A stretch of 64,000 nt of DNA from Egbenema bharatensis (GCF_048077055.1 NZ_CP182236.1:930001-994000); one strand, 5' to 3'; shown: positions 8,097 through 16,752, numbered from the stretch's first letter. Notes: generated by a model not told the origin, from the letters alone. Translations and numbers: made by a program.

Positions 8097-8300
8097 CTAG
8101 CTACCGAGACTGCTCCAATCTACACCGACACCTTCCAAGATCAAAGATGAGTTGTAGATTTGCAGAATAATGAGCAGGAAAACAAAAAACAGCCCCATGA
8201 AGACTGCCATGAGCGGCGTGGTTCCCCAACCAGGAGCCACTTTACCGTATTCAGAGTTAAGGGGTCTAAGAATTTCTCCCAACCGAGTCCGCTGTGCCAT
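8097..8300 (-). CDS. psbH: Photosystem II protein PsbH
   Basis: A 67-residue single-span PSII core subunit that binds near CP47 and stabilises the QB side of the D1/D2 complex. The N-terminal stretch TRLGEILRPLNSEYGKVAPGWG and the membrane helix MAVFMGLFFVFLLIILQIY match cyanobacterial PsbH, which lacks the plant phosphorylated extension. psbN lies 80 bp away on the opposite strand, the usual divergent arrangement in cyanobacteria. A strong terminator follows. Confidence 0.96.
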   Translation of the reverse strand: MAQRTRLGEILRPLNSEYGKVAPGWGTTPLMAVFMGLFFVFLLIILQIYNSSLILEGVGVDWSSLGS

Positions 8301-8380
8301 GAGTGACCTTTATATCTTTACTAAGATTTTAACGATCCGTAATAGTATAAGAATAATACGATATCAAGCTCTTTCAGCAC

Positions 8381-8512
8381 ATGGAATCTGCAACAGTTCT
8401 TATCATCACCATCTGCGCCTTCTTAATTGTCATTACTGGATTTTCCGTCTACACCTCCTTTGGCCCGCCCTCCAAGGAATTGAGCGATCCGTTTGAGGAT
8501 CATGAAGATTAG
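8381..8512 (+). CDS. psbN: Photosystem II assembly protein PsbN
   Basis: A 43-residue reading frame starting MESATVLIITICAF, with one membrane helix and the conserved tail GFSVYTSFGPPSKELSDPF. PsbN is not a stable subunit of PSII but is needed for its assembly and repair. It is divergent from psbH, with both promoters in the 80-bp gap between them. It is shorter than usual ORF cut-offs, so it is easily missed. Confidence 0.95.
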   Translation: MESATVLIITICAFLIVITGFSVYTSFGPPSKELSDPFEDHED

Positions 8513-8803
8513 GGCATCTCTGGCAGATTGTCTGGCAGATTGACATGTGAAATCTGGCAGTGAAATTTGACAGTGAAACCTGAGCGGCGAAAACTGCGAT
8601 CGAAGTGAGTGTGCCGGAATTGTGCGGGCGATATATATTAGATGAACGTTGAATTAGCAACGCTATATCAAGGGCTTGCATAAAAAGTTTTTTCTCAAGC
8701 CTGCTCTATATATAGAGAAAAAACGGTATAGAAGCTATTCTGGCTTGTTTATATTCATCTGAATTATCGTCTTGTGCTTGAAGGTAGGTGGAGGTTCCAC
8801 GCT

Positions 8804-10006
8804 ATGGAAACCAATGGAATCGGTTCTCAAAATCGCAGTCCACGGTACGTCCGATCGATCGCTGTTCTCAGTCTGGGGCTTTCGCTGTTGTCGGGTTGCT
8901 CCTTTGCATCCAACAACCTGAGTGGATCGGGTGAATCGCAGGATTCTTTGCTCTACAACTCAGAACAGTCCCTGGATCTCAATTTTCCCCAGCCCACCTG
9001 TGGCGAATCGTCCTCTGAACCCAGAGAAACCTGGTACGTGGTGTACATCGATCGGGCAAATCCAGATGAAGTTCGTCGCCAGTACTGTAATGATGCGATC
9101 GGCACAGTCCGTCGAGAAACGGGGGTTCCTACGGTTCAGGTAGCCAGCTTTACGGATTACAGCCGGGCCTTAAGGTTTGCAGCAGCAGTTGAGGGCGAAG
9201 TGGAGGTGATGACCGGTGAGCAAGCCGCCGCCGGGGCAACCGATGAACGAGCCAGACAGGCACGGGATGCTGAAGCTGGAATCGCTTATCTCACTTCCTC
9301 TGAGCCAGGTTCATTGATCAATATTCGCGAACGGGCTACTACTTCTTCCCCCATAAAGCAAACTGGGCGGACGGGGGATCAAATTCAAATTGCTGATCAA
9401 ACTCAGGGAGAAGATGGTCAGACCTGGTACAAAATCACGTTGAATTCATCAGATGAGGGGTGGGTTCGCAGCGATTTTGTCACACAGAATCGTTCCGGGG
9501 AATCTGAGCGCTTTACAAGCAATGTTCAACCCGGAGTCATTCAGCCTGGCAGCGATTCTACAATTCGTCCCTCTTCTTCGCCGGGAGCCGGAACGGATCG
9601 CCCCAATCCCTACGGTTCCACCTCAACCGATTCTCCCAATCCGTACGCCAGCTCCACGGGCGATCGCTCTGGCACCAGTTCTTCTGGCACCAGCTCAAGC
9701 ACCAGCTCGTATAGTCCTGATCAATCCAGGGAAGCTTCCTATGCCGATCGAACGTCTACCGATGCTGACTACACCACATCGGAGCAATCAAGCCACGACG
9801 GTTCCGTTCTAACGGCAAACGATCCCGGTGCGGTGATTAACGTCCGGGATGATGCCAGCACCACTGCCTCCGTCCGCCATACTGGGTATGCAGGCGACCC
9901 CATTCACATTGCGGATGTGACTCAAGGGGAAGACGGTTACACCTGGTACTACGTCGAGTTTTCTTCCGGCGTAGCAGGTTGGGTGCGGGGAGACTTTGTG
10001 GATTAG
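8804..10006 (+). CDS. Lipoprotein with two bacterial SH3 domains
   Basis: A 400-residue secreted protein. The ATG at 8804 is preceded by GGTGGAGG. A signal sequence ending in the lipobox LLSGC marks a lipid-anchored protein. Two similar SH3-like domains are visible, at about residues 166-225 and 340-400; they share INxR(E/D), IADxTQGEDGxTWY and GWVRxDFV. A 110-residue Ser/Thr/Pro/Asn-rich linker joins them. Such SH3 modules usually bind peptidoglycan peptides, which suggests a cell-wall role, but no catalytic domain is present. The two domains look like an internal duplication. Confidence 0.82.
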   Translation: METNGIGSQNRSPRYVRSIAVLSLGLSLLSGCSFASNNLSGSGESQDSLLYNSEQSLDLNFPQPTCGESSSEPRETWYVVYIDRANPDEVRRQYCNDAIGTVRRETGVPTVQVASFTDYSRALRFAAAVEGEVEVMTGEQAAAGATDERARQARDAEAGIAYLTSSEPGSLINIRERATTSSPIKQTGRTGDQIQIADQTQGEDGQTWYKITLNSSDEGWVRSDFVTQNRSGESERFTSNVQPGVIQPGSDSTIRPSSSPGAGTDRPNPYGSTSTDSPNPYASSTGDRSGTSSSGTSSSTSSYSPDQSREASYADRTSTDADYTTSEQSSHDGSVLTANDPGAVINVRDDASTTASVRHTGYAGDPIHIADVTQGEDGYTWYYVEFSSGVAGWVRGDFVD

Positions 10007-10044
10007 GGATGCAAATTAAATCATCTGAAATTCTTGCAACTTTT

Positions 10045-10070
10045 GTGGGGTGGGCATCTTGCCCGCCCAG
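10045..10070. repeat. Dispersed palindromic intergenic repeat (copy 2)
   Basis: The same GTGGGGTGGGCATCTTGCCC core as at 6850 and 55893. Similarity to the 55893 copy extends to both sides: GAAATTCTTG upstream and CAGTCAAC plus GTAGAATGATT-like sequence downstream. This indicates one repeat family of about 100 bp rather than a chance palindrome. Confidence 0.75.
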
Positions 10071-10134
10071 TCAACCAGGCAGAATGATTAACAGATGATT
10101 CAAGTCACAATCCTTCGGGAGCTTGTATATTAGT

Positions 10135-10341
10135 TCAAAGGAATGGATAGCTTGCCTTAATAGCTATCTTCCCCTGGAACCGGATCTTGCTTTGGATCAG
10201 TGTTGGCCTGGCCAGGGCAGAATTGCGGATTGCTTCCCAGAGGGCAAACAGCGTATTGCCGTTCCACTCACCAGCCCGATACCGTTGAATCGCCTGCTCT
10301 AGTTCCTGGGGCGTTTTGAGGGTAGGAATGTTCAGTTCCAT
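10135..10341 (-). CDS. Conserved small protein of unknown function
   Basis: A 68-residue soluble protein from the ATG at 10341, which has GAGAGG at good spacing. The longer frame up to 10395 lacks such a site. It contains KTPQELEQAIQRYRAGEWNG, an Arg/Trp-rich helix seen in short cyanobacterial hypothetical proteins. No function is recognised. It lies between the SH3 lipoprotein and the acyltransferase, on the latter's strand and downstream of it. Confidence 0.5.
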   Translation of the reverse strand: MELNIPTLKTPQELEQAIQRYRAGEWNGNTLFALWEAIRNSALARPTLIQSKIRFQGKIAIKASYPFL

Positions 10342-10423
10342 CGGAGCAACCTCTCGTGATGTTGGCAAGGCGTTGTCTAGACAGATACGAAACAAATCTC
10401 TGGCTGGACTTCGCCTGATTTGT

Positions 10424-11875
10424 CTACATCCTAATCATTTTTTCCAGGGACTGCTGTATGTCTTGTGTCAAATTCGCCACCGCCTGGCGACGATTTTCCT
10501 TGTAGGACTGCCATCGATCGCTCACCGAGAGAGGATCGCCGATCGTCATCTGAACTCGCTGTGCCCCCAGTCTTGGCCGGGAAAAAGAGTGGGTTCCCTT
10601 CAGCCGCGCCACCATATCCCACAGCAGCAACAGGGTTTCCGAAAAGCGTTCAACGGTCGGTTTCTCAATCACGTATTGTCCGGTAACGCTGACAAAGGAT
10701 TCTACCAGGCGCATATGCCACAGTCGCAGATTGGCTTCTTCAGCAATCCGATCGGCCAGACCTCGCGCCACGGGGGACAATGCTTCAATTTGCTTTAAAT
10801 CTTCCCGGTAGATTCTGTCCCATCCTGCCTGCTCCAGACGACGACAGCGTTCGTTGAAGTCCCCTTTGGATTGGATGTCGAAATAGGTTTCGGCGACTCG
10901 CAGGGCTGCATTCATCAAGGATTGTAAGCGTTGGGCAATGTGGTGATTGGTTGGCAGTGCGCCAACGGCATCCGCTTGAACCGCTTCTGGATTCGCTGCT
11001 TGCTCCTGCTGAACGGCACTGAATGTCTGACGATAGAACTTACGATAAAAGTCTTCCATTAACGTCAGCAGATGCTCGGCGAGTTGAATCAAGCGGCGGT
11101 AGATCTGGGCGTGGTAGCGATCGGTCAGGGCAGTGTGGGATTGAATCCATGCCAGATCCGCTTCCGGAACGTTGGGGCTAAGGCCGGCATCCTGTTCCAA
11201 CTCACTGAGAAGCTTTTCCAGAGCTGTCCAGGGGGTTGAAATGTATTGGTACTGAATGCCGATCGGCACAATCAGCACCTTTTCCGATCGTCCTGCCTTG
11301 ACCAGATCCTCCGCACACCAGAATCCAAGCTGGACAATTCCGGGTTCCACTGAGCTGACAATTTCGCTATGGCCGTTCGTCGCTCCTTCTGGGGCGGCCG
11401 CCAGGGGAAATTGTCCGTCGGTGAACAGATTTCTGGCCGATCGCAGTCCTACCGTATCCAGCTTGCCGCGACGGATGGGGGTACTGCCCAACCGGGAAAA
11501 AAACCAGCCAATATGCTTCCCAGCCCAGAGAGGAATGCCGCGATCGTAGATAAAGTGTGCATGGATCGGGGATTTTAGCTCAATTCCCTGCTGCCTGGCT
11601 ACGCTGGGGAGATACCGAGACAGCAAATAATACATACAGTAAGGATCAGTCGTACTGGGATGGCGAAAGGCCAGCATAAACCGCGTCTGTCCTGCTTGAA
11701 ACTGCTCATAGAGCTTCAACAGGGTTTCAGGTTGATCGACGGCAATCTCTCGTAAATTTAATCGCCACTGCATCCAGAGGGGCAAGGCGAAGGAAGCGAC
11801 CTGACGGACGATCGGGTTGTAGGTAGGTGGAATAAATTTCAGGGGTGGTTGTGCCTGAGTGATGGAATTAGGCAT
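10424..11875 (-). CDS. 1-acyl-glycerol-3-phosphate acyltransferase-like protein
   Basis: A 483-residue protein with an N-terminal PlsC-type acyltransferase domain. The catalytic HX4D block is FRHPSTTDP (about residues 69-77), and the substrate-binding EGT-like block is APEGATNG (about 160). The 250-residue C-terminal part is helical and of unknown role, making the protein about twice the size of PlsC. It probably transfers an acyl group to a glycerol-type lipid at the membrane face; the exact acceptor is not clear. Confidence 0.82.
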   Translation of the reverse strand: MPNSITQAQPPLKFIPPTYNPIVRQVASFALPLWMQWRLNLREIAVDQPETLLKLYEQFQAGQTRFMLAFRHPSTTDPYCMYYLLSRYLPSVARQQGIELKSPIHAHFIYDRGIPLWAGKHIGWFFSRLGSTPIRRGKLDTVGLRSARNLFTDGQFPLAAAPEGATNGHSEIVSSVEPGIVQLGFWCAEDLVKAGRSEKVLIVPIGIQYQYISTPWTALEKLLSELEQDAGLSPNVPEADLAWIQSHTALTDRYHAQIYRRLIQLAEHLLTLMEDFYRKFYRQTFSAVQQEQAANPEAVQADAVGALPTNHHIAQRLQSLMNAALRVAETYFDIQSKGDFNERCRRLEQAGWDRIYREDLKQIEALSPVARGLADRIAEEANLRLWHMRLVESFVSVTGQYVIEKPTVERFSETLLLLWDMVARLKGTHSFSRPRLGAQRVQMTIGDPLSVSDRWQSYKENRRQAVANLTQDIQQSLEKMIRM

Positions 11876-11901
11876 GGGTTCAGATCCGGACGGCTATACC
11901 C

Positions 11902-11929
11902 TTATACTTATACGTTTATACTTATACGT
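11902..11929. repeat. 14-bp direct tandem repeat
   Basis: TTATACTTATACGT occurs twice in perfect tandem upstream of the PKHD hydroxylase gene. It is A/T-rich and could contain promoter -10-like words (TATACT), but no convincing -35 element was found. Confidence 0.6.
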
Positions 11930-11988
11930 TTGACAGTACAGATCTCCACCGTTCAGACAGATTTCTCAATCAATGAGGCCATCCACCC

Positions 11989-12660
11989 ATGCTGCTTTGT
12001 ATTGATCAGGTGCTCACGCCCCAGGAACTTAAATTGATTACCGAAAAACTGTCCAACGCTGAGTTTGTTGATGGTAAAACGACAGCCGGATGGTATGCCC
12101 AGCAGGTGAAAAACAATCTTCAGGTGAAGGCGGAGTCTGAACCGATTCAGGAGCTAAACGCGATCGTCTTTCAGGCTCTTTTGCGCAATCCTTTATTTCA
12201 AATGGCGGTACGTCCTAAGGTGATGCGTCCAGTTCTATTCAGCAAGTATGAACCTGGAATGTCCTACGGCCTTCATGTGGATAATGCCATCATGGGCGAT
12301 CGGTCTCCCAATCGATCGGATGTGTCCCTGACGCTGTTTCTCAACTCAGCTTCCTCCTATGAGGGCGGAGAGTTGGTGATTGATACGTCGATTGGCGAGA
12401 AAGCATTCAAGCTGGAGGCAGGGGCGATGGTAATTTATCCGTCTTCTTCCCTGCATCAGGTGAAACCCGTGACCAAAGGGGTGCGTTTCGCTGCGATTAC
12501 CTGGATTCAAAGTATCGTCCGCAGTGCCGAACAGCGAGAGCTTTTGTTTGATCTGGATACCGTGCGGCAGTTGCTATTCAAAAAACACGGCAAAACGCCA
12601 GAGTTCGACATTCTCAGCAAAACCCATGCTAATTTACTCCGCATGTGGGCAGAGGTTTAA
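11989..12660 (+). CDS. Fe(II)/2-oxoglutarate-dependent PKHD-type hydroxylase
   Basis: A 223-residue member of the PiuC/YbiX dioxygenase family. The iron ligands are His96 and Asp98 (GLHVDN) and His156 (SSSLHQV); Arg166 would hold 2-oxoglutarate. In many bacteria these enzymes are linked to iron uptake. No TonB receptor or other iron gene is adjacent here, so the substrate is open. Length matches the family, and the start ATG is in the expected place (MLLCIDQVLTPQEL). Confidence 0.9.
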   Translation: MLLCIDQVLTPQELKLITEKLSNAEFVDGKTTAGWYAQQVKNNLQVKAESEPIQELNAIVFQALLRNPLFQMAVRPKVMRPVLFSKYEPGMSYGLHVDNAIMGDRSPNRSDVSLTLFLNSASSYEGGELVIDTSIGEKAFKLEAGAMVIYPSSSLHQVKPVTKGVRFAAITWIQSIVRSAEQRELLFDLDTVRQLLFKKHGKTPEFDILSKTHANLLRMWAEV

Positions 12661-12732
12661 ACTTTTTTTTCCATCTTTTCCGGTTGAGGCACTGTAGCCG
12701 TGAATACTGAATTGGTAGATGCACCCTGATTC

Positions 12733-12764
12733 AAATCCCTGGCTTCGTGTTGGGGATTTTTTAT
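12733..12764 (+). terminator. Probable terminator of the hydroxylase gene
   Basis: AAATCCC (12733-12739) and GGGATTT (12753-12759) form a 7-bp stem with a 13-nt loop, followed by a T-rich run. It lies about 75 bp past the stop codon. Confidence 0.6.
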
Positions 12765-12800
12765 TTTTAAACTTACAGTAGACCACACAAAATCTGTAAG

Positions 12801-12818
12801 GGCAGTTCGCGAACTGCC
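12801..12818. repeat. 18-bp perfect palindrome
   Basis: GGCAGTTCGCGAACTGCC sits between the hydroxylase and the HEAT-repeat gene. Similar GGGCAGTTCGCGAACTGCCC units are common as dispersed intergenic palindromes in cyanobacterial genomes. No gene-specific role is evident. Confidence 0.75.
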
Positions 12819-12865
12819 TCTACGGGTGGCTTACTCATCCAATTGCTGTAATGGGCTGAATCGAC

Positions 12866-13873
12866 TTAATGGGCTGAATCGACGATCGCCATTAACTCAG
12901 CATCTCCTCGCCGTTGTGCCGCTTCCCGCACCCGTTCCCACAAGGCCATATCCTGACGGTATAGCTCCAGTGCCGCAACGGCATCATGGGCATCCAGATT
13001 TCTGCCGCTGGCAACCAGGGAAAGCAAAAAGTCCAGGGGTTGATCCTGCCGCAACATGGCGATCGCCAGTAGTGCCGTCCGACGTAAATCCGGCTCTGGG
13101 TTAAACTTCCACCAGTTTCGTAATGGCTCAAAGGCTCCGAGATGGCGCGATTCCCCCAGGGCCAGGGCCACTAACTCCTGGGTTTGGGGCTGGGGAGCAT
13201 GTAAAAAGCTGGCGGCAAAGGGCAGCGATCGATCGGCATCCAGTTTTAACAGGGCGATGACACACTCTGCCAGCACTGGCGGCTCATCCCCAATCTTTGC
13301 CCGCAACCGCAGCAGGGGAATCCCCTGAGAATTTTCGCTATAGGCGATCGCTCTGGCAGCCCCAATCCGGGCAGGGGGTTCAGGATCGGCTAACAAATCG
13401 GCTAACTCGGTCATCACCTCTGAATAATTCATCCGCACCAATCCCATCGCGCAGATTTCCCGCAGCCCCGGAGCCGTATCCACCTGCCCACCCCAAACGG
13501 GTTCCATTTGTACATGGCGAATCCCGGCTAAAAACACAGCCTCAGCCCGCTGCTCCAGACGATACAGTGCATCGGCAATTCCCGCCTTGGCATGGCAGTT
13601 GGGATCGGTTTTGGCAGGATTGGTCATAAAGCGATCGAAGGCAGCCATTAAGTCTGGAACCAGTTCTGTAATTTCATGGCGGCTGACCAGTTTGGCAGTT
13701 CGCGCCACTGCCACGGCATATTTACTCTGGAGGATTTGGCGTAACTCGGCGATCGATGGTTCTGAGGGTGGGAATTCTGAGGAGAATTGCGCCTGAATTT
13801 GGTTGAGCTGTTCGAGCAGGGCATCCAGTTTGCGGGATGTTGCGTTGCTTGAGTTGCTTGATTTTTTGGGCAT
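12866..13873 (-). CDS. HEAT-repeat protein
   Basis: A 335-residue soluble all-helical protein. Repeated helical pairs such as REICAMGLVRMNYSEVMTEL, ARIGAARAIAYSENSQGIP and RRTALLAIAMLRQDQP are HEAT-like and cover about residues 80-320. In cyanobacteria HEAT proteins include phycobilin lyases and general scaffolds; nothing here points to a lyase. It probably mediates protein-protein contacts. The hicBA pair lies just upstream on the same strand. Confidence 0.75.
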   Translation of the reverse strand: MPKKSSNSSNATSRKLDALLEQLNQIQAQFSSEFPPSEPSIAELRQILQSKYAVAVARTAKLVSRHEITELVPDLMAAFDRFMTNPAKTDPNCHAKAGIADALYRLEQRAEAVFLAGIRHVQMEPVWGGQVDTAPGLREICAMGLVRMNYSEVMTELADLLADPEPPARIGAARAIAYSENSQGIPLLRLRAKIGDEPPVLAECVIALLKLDADRSLPFAASFLHAPQPQTQELVALALGESRHLGAFEPLRNWWKFNPEPDLRRTALLAIAMLRQDQPLDFLLSLVASGRNLDAHDAVAALELYRQDMALWERVREAAQRRGDAELMAIVDSAH

Positions 13874-13890
13874 TTTTCAAAATTGGAACT

Positions 13891-14100
13891 TTACTGGAGA
13901 TCGTTCTCTGAGAGACCAGCCTGTTTCATAAAGTGTCTGAGTAAACCAATTTTCAGATCCTTGTTGCCATGAATGGGAACAGAAATTCGAGTCACCTCAC
14001 CCGGTTTCCCGTAAATATGGTGGCTACCCTGAATACGAATCAACTGCCATCCTCTACGCTCTAAAATCTTGGCAAACGTTTTGCCAGAAACTGACTTCAT
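13891..14100 (-). CDS. hicA: HicA-family toxin (mRNA interferase)
   Basis: A 69-residue double-stranded-RNA-binding-fold protein. The GSHHIY motif carries the catalytic His (27/28), and the protein begins with the typical SGKTFAKILERRGW. HicA toxins cleave mRNA independently of the ribosome. It overlaps the upstream hicB by 4 bp, so translation is coupled, with antitoxin first. Both proteins are full length, so this module may be functional. Confidence 0.92.
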   Translation of the reverse strand: MKSVSGKTFAKILERRGWQLIRIQGSHHIYGKPGEVTRISVPIHGNKDLKIGLLRHFMKQAGLSENDLQ

Positions 14101-14300
14101 ATTGCAATTTCCATAATCCGGCTTTTGCTATCTGCATCAAGTGGCTCCACATCAACTGATAAACAACCCTCAATAGCTTCGTATAGGTTCTCTAGTAGTT
14201 CCTCAAAACTATCTCCCTGAGTTGCACAACCTGGAATCGCGGGAACTTCAGCCCAAAATCCACCCTCTTCCGCTTCATGAATTATTACTTTTAATTTCAT
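14097..14300 (-). CDS. hicB: HicB-family antitoxin
   Basis: A 67-residue partial RNase-H-fold antitoxin with the signature EGGFWAEVPAIPGCATQGDSF. It would bind and neutralise the HicA toxin encoded directly downstream. There is no C-terminal DNA-binding domain, as in other short HicB proteins, so autoregulation would need another factor. Confidence 0.92.
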   Translation of the reverse strand: MKLKVIIHEAEEGGFWAEVPAIPGCATQGDSFEELLENLYEAIEGCLSVDVEPLDADSKSRIMEIAI

Positions 14301-14814
14301 GATGCTTTCTCCTTGTGCCTGCTTTTCAATTGTATGCGGCTATGGGTATCGTCCAGTACGTTTCAATTTGATGAGAGATTCAGGTTCAGGCAATAGCTTG
14401 ACTAAATCTGCTCGCAGAGTGTTAGTAATAGTCCAAGCTACGTTTTTGTTGAAGTAGATAGTGATCAGATTAAGAATCTAATTAATCAAAACGATCGCCA
14501 TCAATAGGAATGCCACGATGATTGGTTTGCGATCAGATTATTTACGTATTGCTGTATCAATGAAATAACGAAGTAAACCGGGGATTGAGAAATTTTAAAC
14601 CAATGCGGCTGCGTCGAAGAATCGCCAGCTAAAAGATGCGATCGTGCTGTGGTCGAAGATAGGTGACAAGGAGAAGCCTGTACTGCTTCAAAGGGATTCT
14701 AGACATATTTCAATTTCATCCCCTTGATTTTAGATGAATGGGTTAGAAAATCTTAGAATTGATAGAAACCACCTGGGTTGACACATTTTAGATCGGACGA
14801 TTGGGAGGTTAGGA
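14301..14814. other. 514-bp intergenic region, no gene recognised
   Basis: It separates hicB from a Uma2 gene. It is A/T-rich with stop codons in all frames; nothing resembling a tRNA, a terminator or a decayed gene could be recognised. Confidence 0.5.
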
Positions 14815-15456
14815 ATGAGTCGCAGCTCAAGTATGCAGATTCCAGCGAGTACCTGGGTTACAGCAACCTGGGATGAGTATCTGCGGGTGTTAGAAGATCC
14901 TGTTTATGAAACTGCTAAGAGTTACTACTACAACCACCAGATGAGGATTGAGATGTCGCCCGTTGGAAATGACCACTCACGAGATCACTCGATCATTATC
15001 CATGCAGTTCATTTGGTTGCGGGAATTAGAGGTATCGATTTAAACGGTCACGATAACTGCACCTACCGAAGATCGGGGGTGGAGGCTCAGCCTGATGTAT
15101 CCTTCTACATTGGGGAAACGGCAGAAGCAGTTCCCTGGGGAACGGGAATCGTTGACCTGGAGCAATATCCCCCGCCTACACTGGTGATTGAAGTAGCAAA
15201 CACCTCTCTGCTGGATGATAAGGGCAATAAACGCTTACTGTATGAAGAGTTAGGGGTGAGTGAGTACTGGATTGTTGATGTACAGAATGTCGAGGTCATT
15301 GCATTTGCCGTAGAAAACAATGGCAGCCGCAGGGTTCGGCAATCTCAAGTGTTACCTGGCTTGGAAATCTCGTTGCTAGAAGAGGCGTTTCAACGGACGC
15401 GTCAAATGAATCATGGCAAGGTGAGTGCCTGGTTGTTGGCTCAGTTGCAAGGATAA
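14815..15456 (+). CDS. Uma2-family (DUF820) putative endonuclease
   Basis: A 213-residue protein of the restriction-endonuclease-like Uma2 family, which is greatly expanded in cyanobacteria. The PD-(D/E)XK core is visible as AQPDVSFYIG, then PTLVIEVANTS and KRLLYEELGVSEYWIVD, where Asp, Glu and Lys are the likely metal site. Family members are often linked to mobile DNA, but their true substrate is not established. The upstream GGGAGGTTAGG could serve as ribosome-binding site. A second Uma2 gene lies 2.3 kb away (17766). Confidence 0.88.
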   Translation: MSRSSSMQIPASTWVTATWDEYLRVLEDPVYETAKSYYYNHQMRIEMSPVGNDHSRDHSIIIHAVHLVAGIRGIDLNGHDNCTYRRSGVEAQPDVSFYIGETAEAVPWGTGIVDLEQYPPPTLVIEVANTSLLDDKGNKRLLYEELGVSEYWIVDVQNVEVIAFAVENNGSRRVRQSQVLPGLEISLLEEAFQRTRQMNHGKVSAWLLAQLQG

Positions 15457-15476
15457 GTTCGATTTCAGTACGCATC

Positions 15477-15502
15477 AAAAAAAAGTGCCCCTTGCGGGAC
15501 AC
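15477..15502 (-). terminator. psbA rho-independent terminator
   Basis: Read on the minus strand, GTGTCCC-GCAA-GGGGCAC (seven pairs including one G-U) is followed by eight T. It is about 90 bp downstream of the psbA stop. Confidence 0.85.
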
Positions 15503-15590
15503 CTTCTCAGCAACAGTTCTGCACTCATTGAATTCGGTTGACCACTACCGTTCAGATTTGGAACTGCGACTGAAACTTGTTAAACCTGGA

Positions 15591-16688
15591 TTAGCCGTGA
15601 ATGCTGGGAGCCTGCAACGCAACGGGAATTGCTTCACCCGAAGCCAGATCCATCGGGAAGTTGTGGGCATTGCGTTCGTGCATCACTTCCATTCCCAGAT
15701 TGGCGCGGTTGAGAATATCCGCCCACGTACTCACGACATGCCCCTGAGTATCTAATACGGATTGATTAAAGTTGAAGCCATTTAAGTTAAACGCCATTGT
15801 GCTGATACCCAGTGCCGTAAACCAGATGCCCACGACGGGCCAGGCTGCCAGCAAAAAGTGGAGCGTGCGGCTATTAGCTCGGACTCCCAAAATTGCTTCG
15901 TTGGTACGCCCGACCAATCGGCTGAAGTAGCCATGCGCTGCCACAATGTTGTAGGTTTCTTCTTCCTGCCCAAACTTGTAGCCGTAGTTTTGCGATTCTG
16001 ACTCAGTCGTTTCCCGTACCAAGGATGACGTGACGAGGGAACCGTGCATGGCAGAGAACAAAGCTCCACCAAATACGCCTGCTACTCCCAGCATATGAAA
16101 CGGATGCATCAGGATATTGTGTTCTGCCTGAAAGACGAACATAAAGTTGAACGTGCCGCTGATGCCCAATGGCATTCCATCAGAAAAAGACCCTTGCCCG
16201 ATCGGGTAAATCAGAAATACAGCAGTTGCGGCTGCCACGGGAGCGGAATACGCCACACAGATCCAGGGACGCATGCCCAGACGGTAGGACAATTCCCACT
16301 CTCGCCCCATGTAGGCGAACACGCCAATCAGAAAGTGAAACACAACAAGTTGATACGGCCCGCCATTGTAGAGCCATTCATCCAGGGAAGCTGCTTCCCA
16401 GATTGGGTAAAAGTGTAAGCCGATCGCATTCGAGGAAGGAACAACCGCACCGGAAATAATATTGTTGCCGTAGAGCAAAGAACCCGCCACAGGCTCCCGA
16501 ATCCCGTCAATATCCACAGGTGGAGCTGCGACAAAGGCAATGATGAAGCAGGTGGTGGCAGCCAGCAGGGTGGGAATCATCAGCACGCCAAACCAGCCGA
16601 TGTAAAGCCGGTTTTCAATGCTGACAACCCAGTTGCAAAACTGCTCCCACAGAGTAGCGCGATCGCGCCGTTGGAGAGTTGTTGTCAT
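15591..16688 (-). CDS. psbA: Photosystem II D1 protein, variant QB-loop form
   Basis: A 365-residue D1 reaction-centre protein; standard D1 has 360. Retained: Tyr161, His198, the Mn-cluster ligands Asp170 and Glu189, and (shifted by five) His332, Glu333, His337, Asp342 and Ala344. The non-heme-iron ligands His215 and His272 and the cleavable C-terminal tail are also kept. Position 130 is Glu, as in high-light D1. The difference is between HGYF and NSR: the usual GRLIFQYASFN is SRLVGRTNEAILGVRA, five residues longer, so Ser264 and Phe265, which contact QB and many herbicides, are missing. No single frameshift explains this. It lies among toxin-antitoxin and Uma2 genes. Known rogue or Chl f-synthase D1 forms lose Mn ligands, which this one does not. 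Confidence 0.93.
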   Translation of the reverse strand: MTTTLQRRDRATLWEQFCNWVVSIENRLYIGWFGVLMIPTLLAATTCFIIAFVAAPPVDIDGIREPVAGSLLYGNNIISGAVVPSSNAIGLHFYPIWEAASLDEWLYNGGPYQLVVFHFLIGVFAYMGREWELSYRLGMRPWICVAYSAPVAAATAVFLIYPIGQGSFSDGMPLGISGTFNFMFVFQAEHNILMHPFHMLGVAGVFGGALFSAMHGSLVTSSLVRETTESESQNYGYKFGQEEETYNIVAAHGYFSRLVGRTNEAILGVRANSRTLHFLLAAWPVVGIWFTALGISTMAFNLNGFNFNQSVLDTQGHVVSTWADILNRANLGMEVMHERNAHNFPMDLASGEAIPVALQAPSIHG

Positions 16689-16710
16689 AATTCAGAATGA
16701 TGAAATGATT

Positions 16711-16752
16711 GTAATTTTGAACAATTACCTGATTCAAATTAGGCGAATCAGG
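16711..16752 (-). promoter_or_regulatory. Two inverted repeats in the psbA leader/promoter
   Basis: GTAATT-N6-AATTAC (16711-16728) and CCTGATTC-N9-GAATCAGG (16728-16752) lie 23-64 bp upstream of the psbA start codon. They could form 5'-leader hairpins affecting mRNA stability, or be operators. A clear -35/-10 pair could not be fixed. Confidence 0.5.

Noticed and set aside
12713..12745. tRNA-Leu-like words (GAATTGGTAGATGCACC and TTCAAAT)
   Set aside because: No acceptor or T-arm pairing could be built; the segment is better explained by the terminator at 12733.
15591..16688. Chlorophyll f synthase, rogue D1 or low-oxygen D1
   Set aside because: All Mn-cluster ligands and the C-terminal tail are present, and the positions typical of low-oxygen D1 (80, 158 and the equivalent of 286) are Gly, Phe and Thr as in standard D1.
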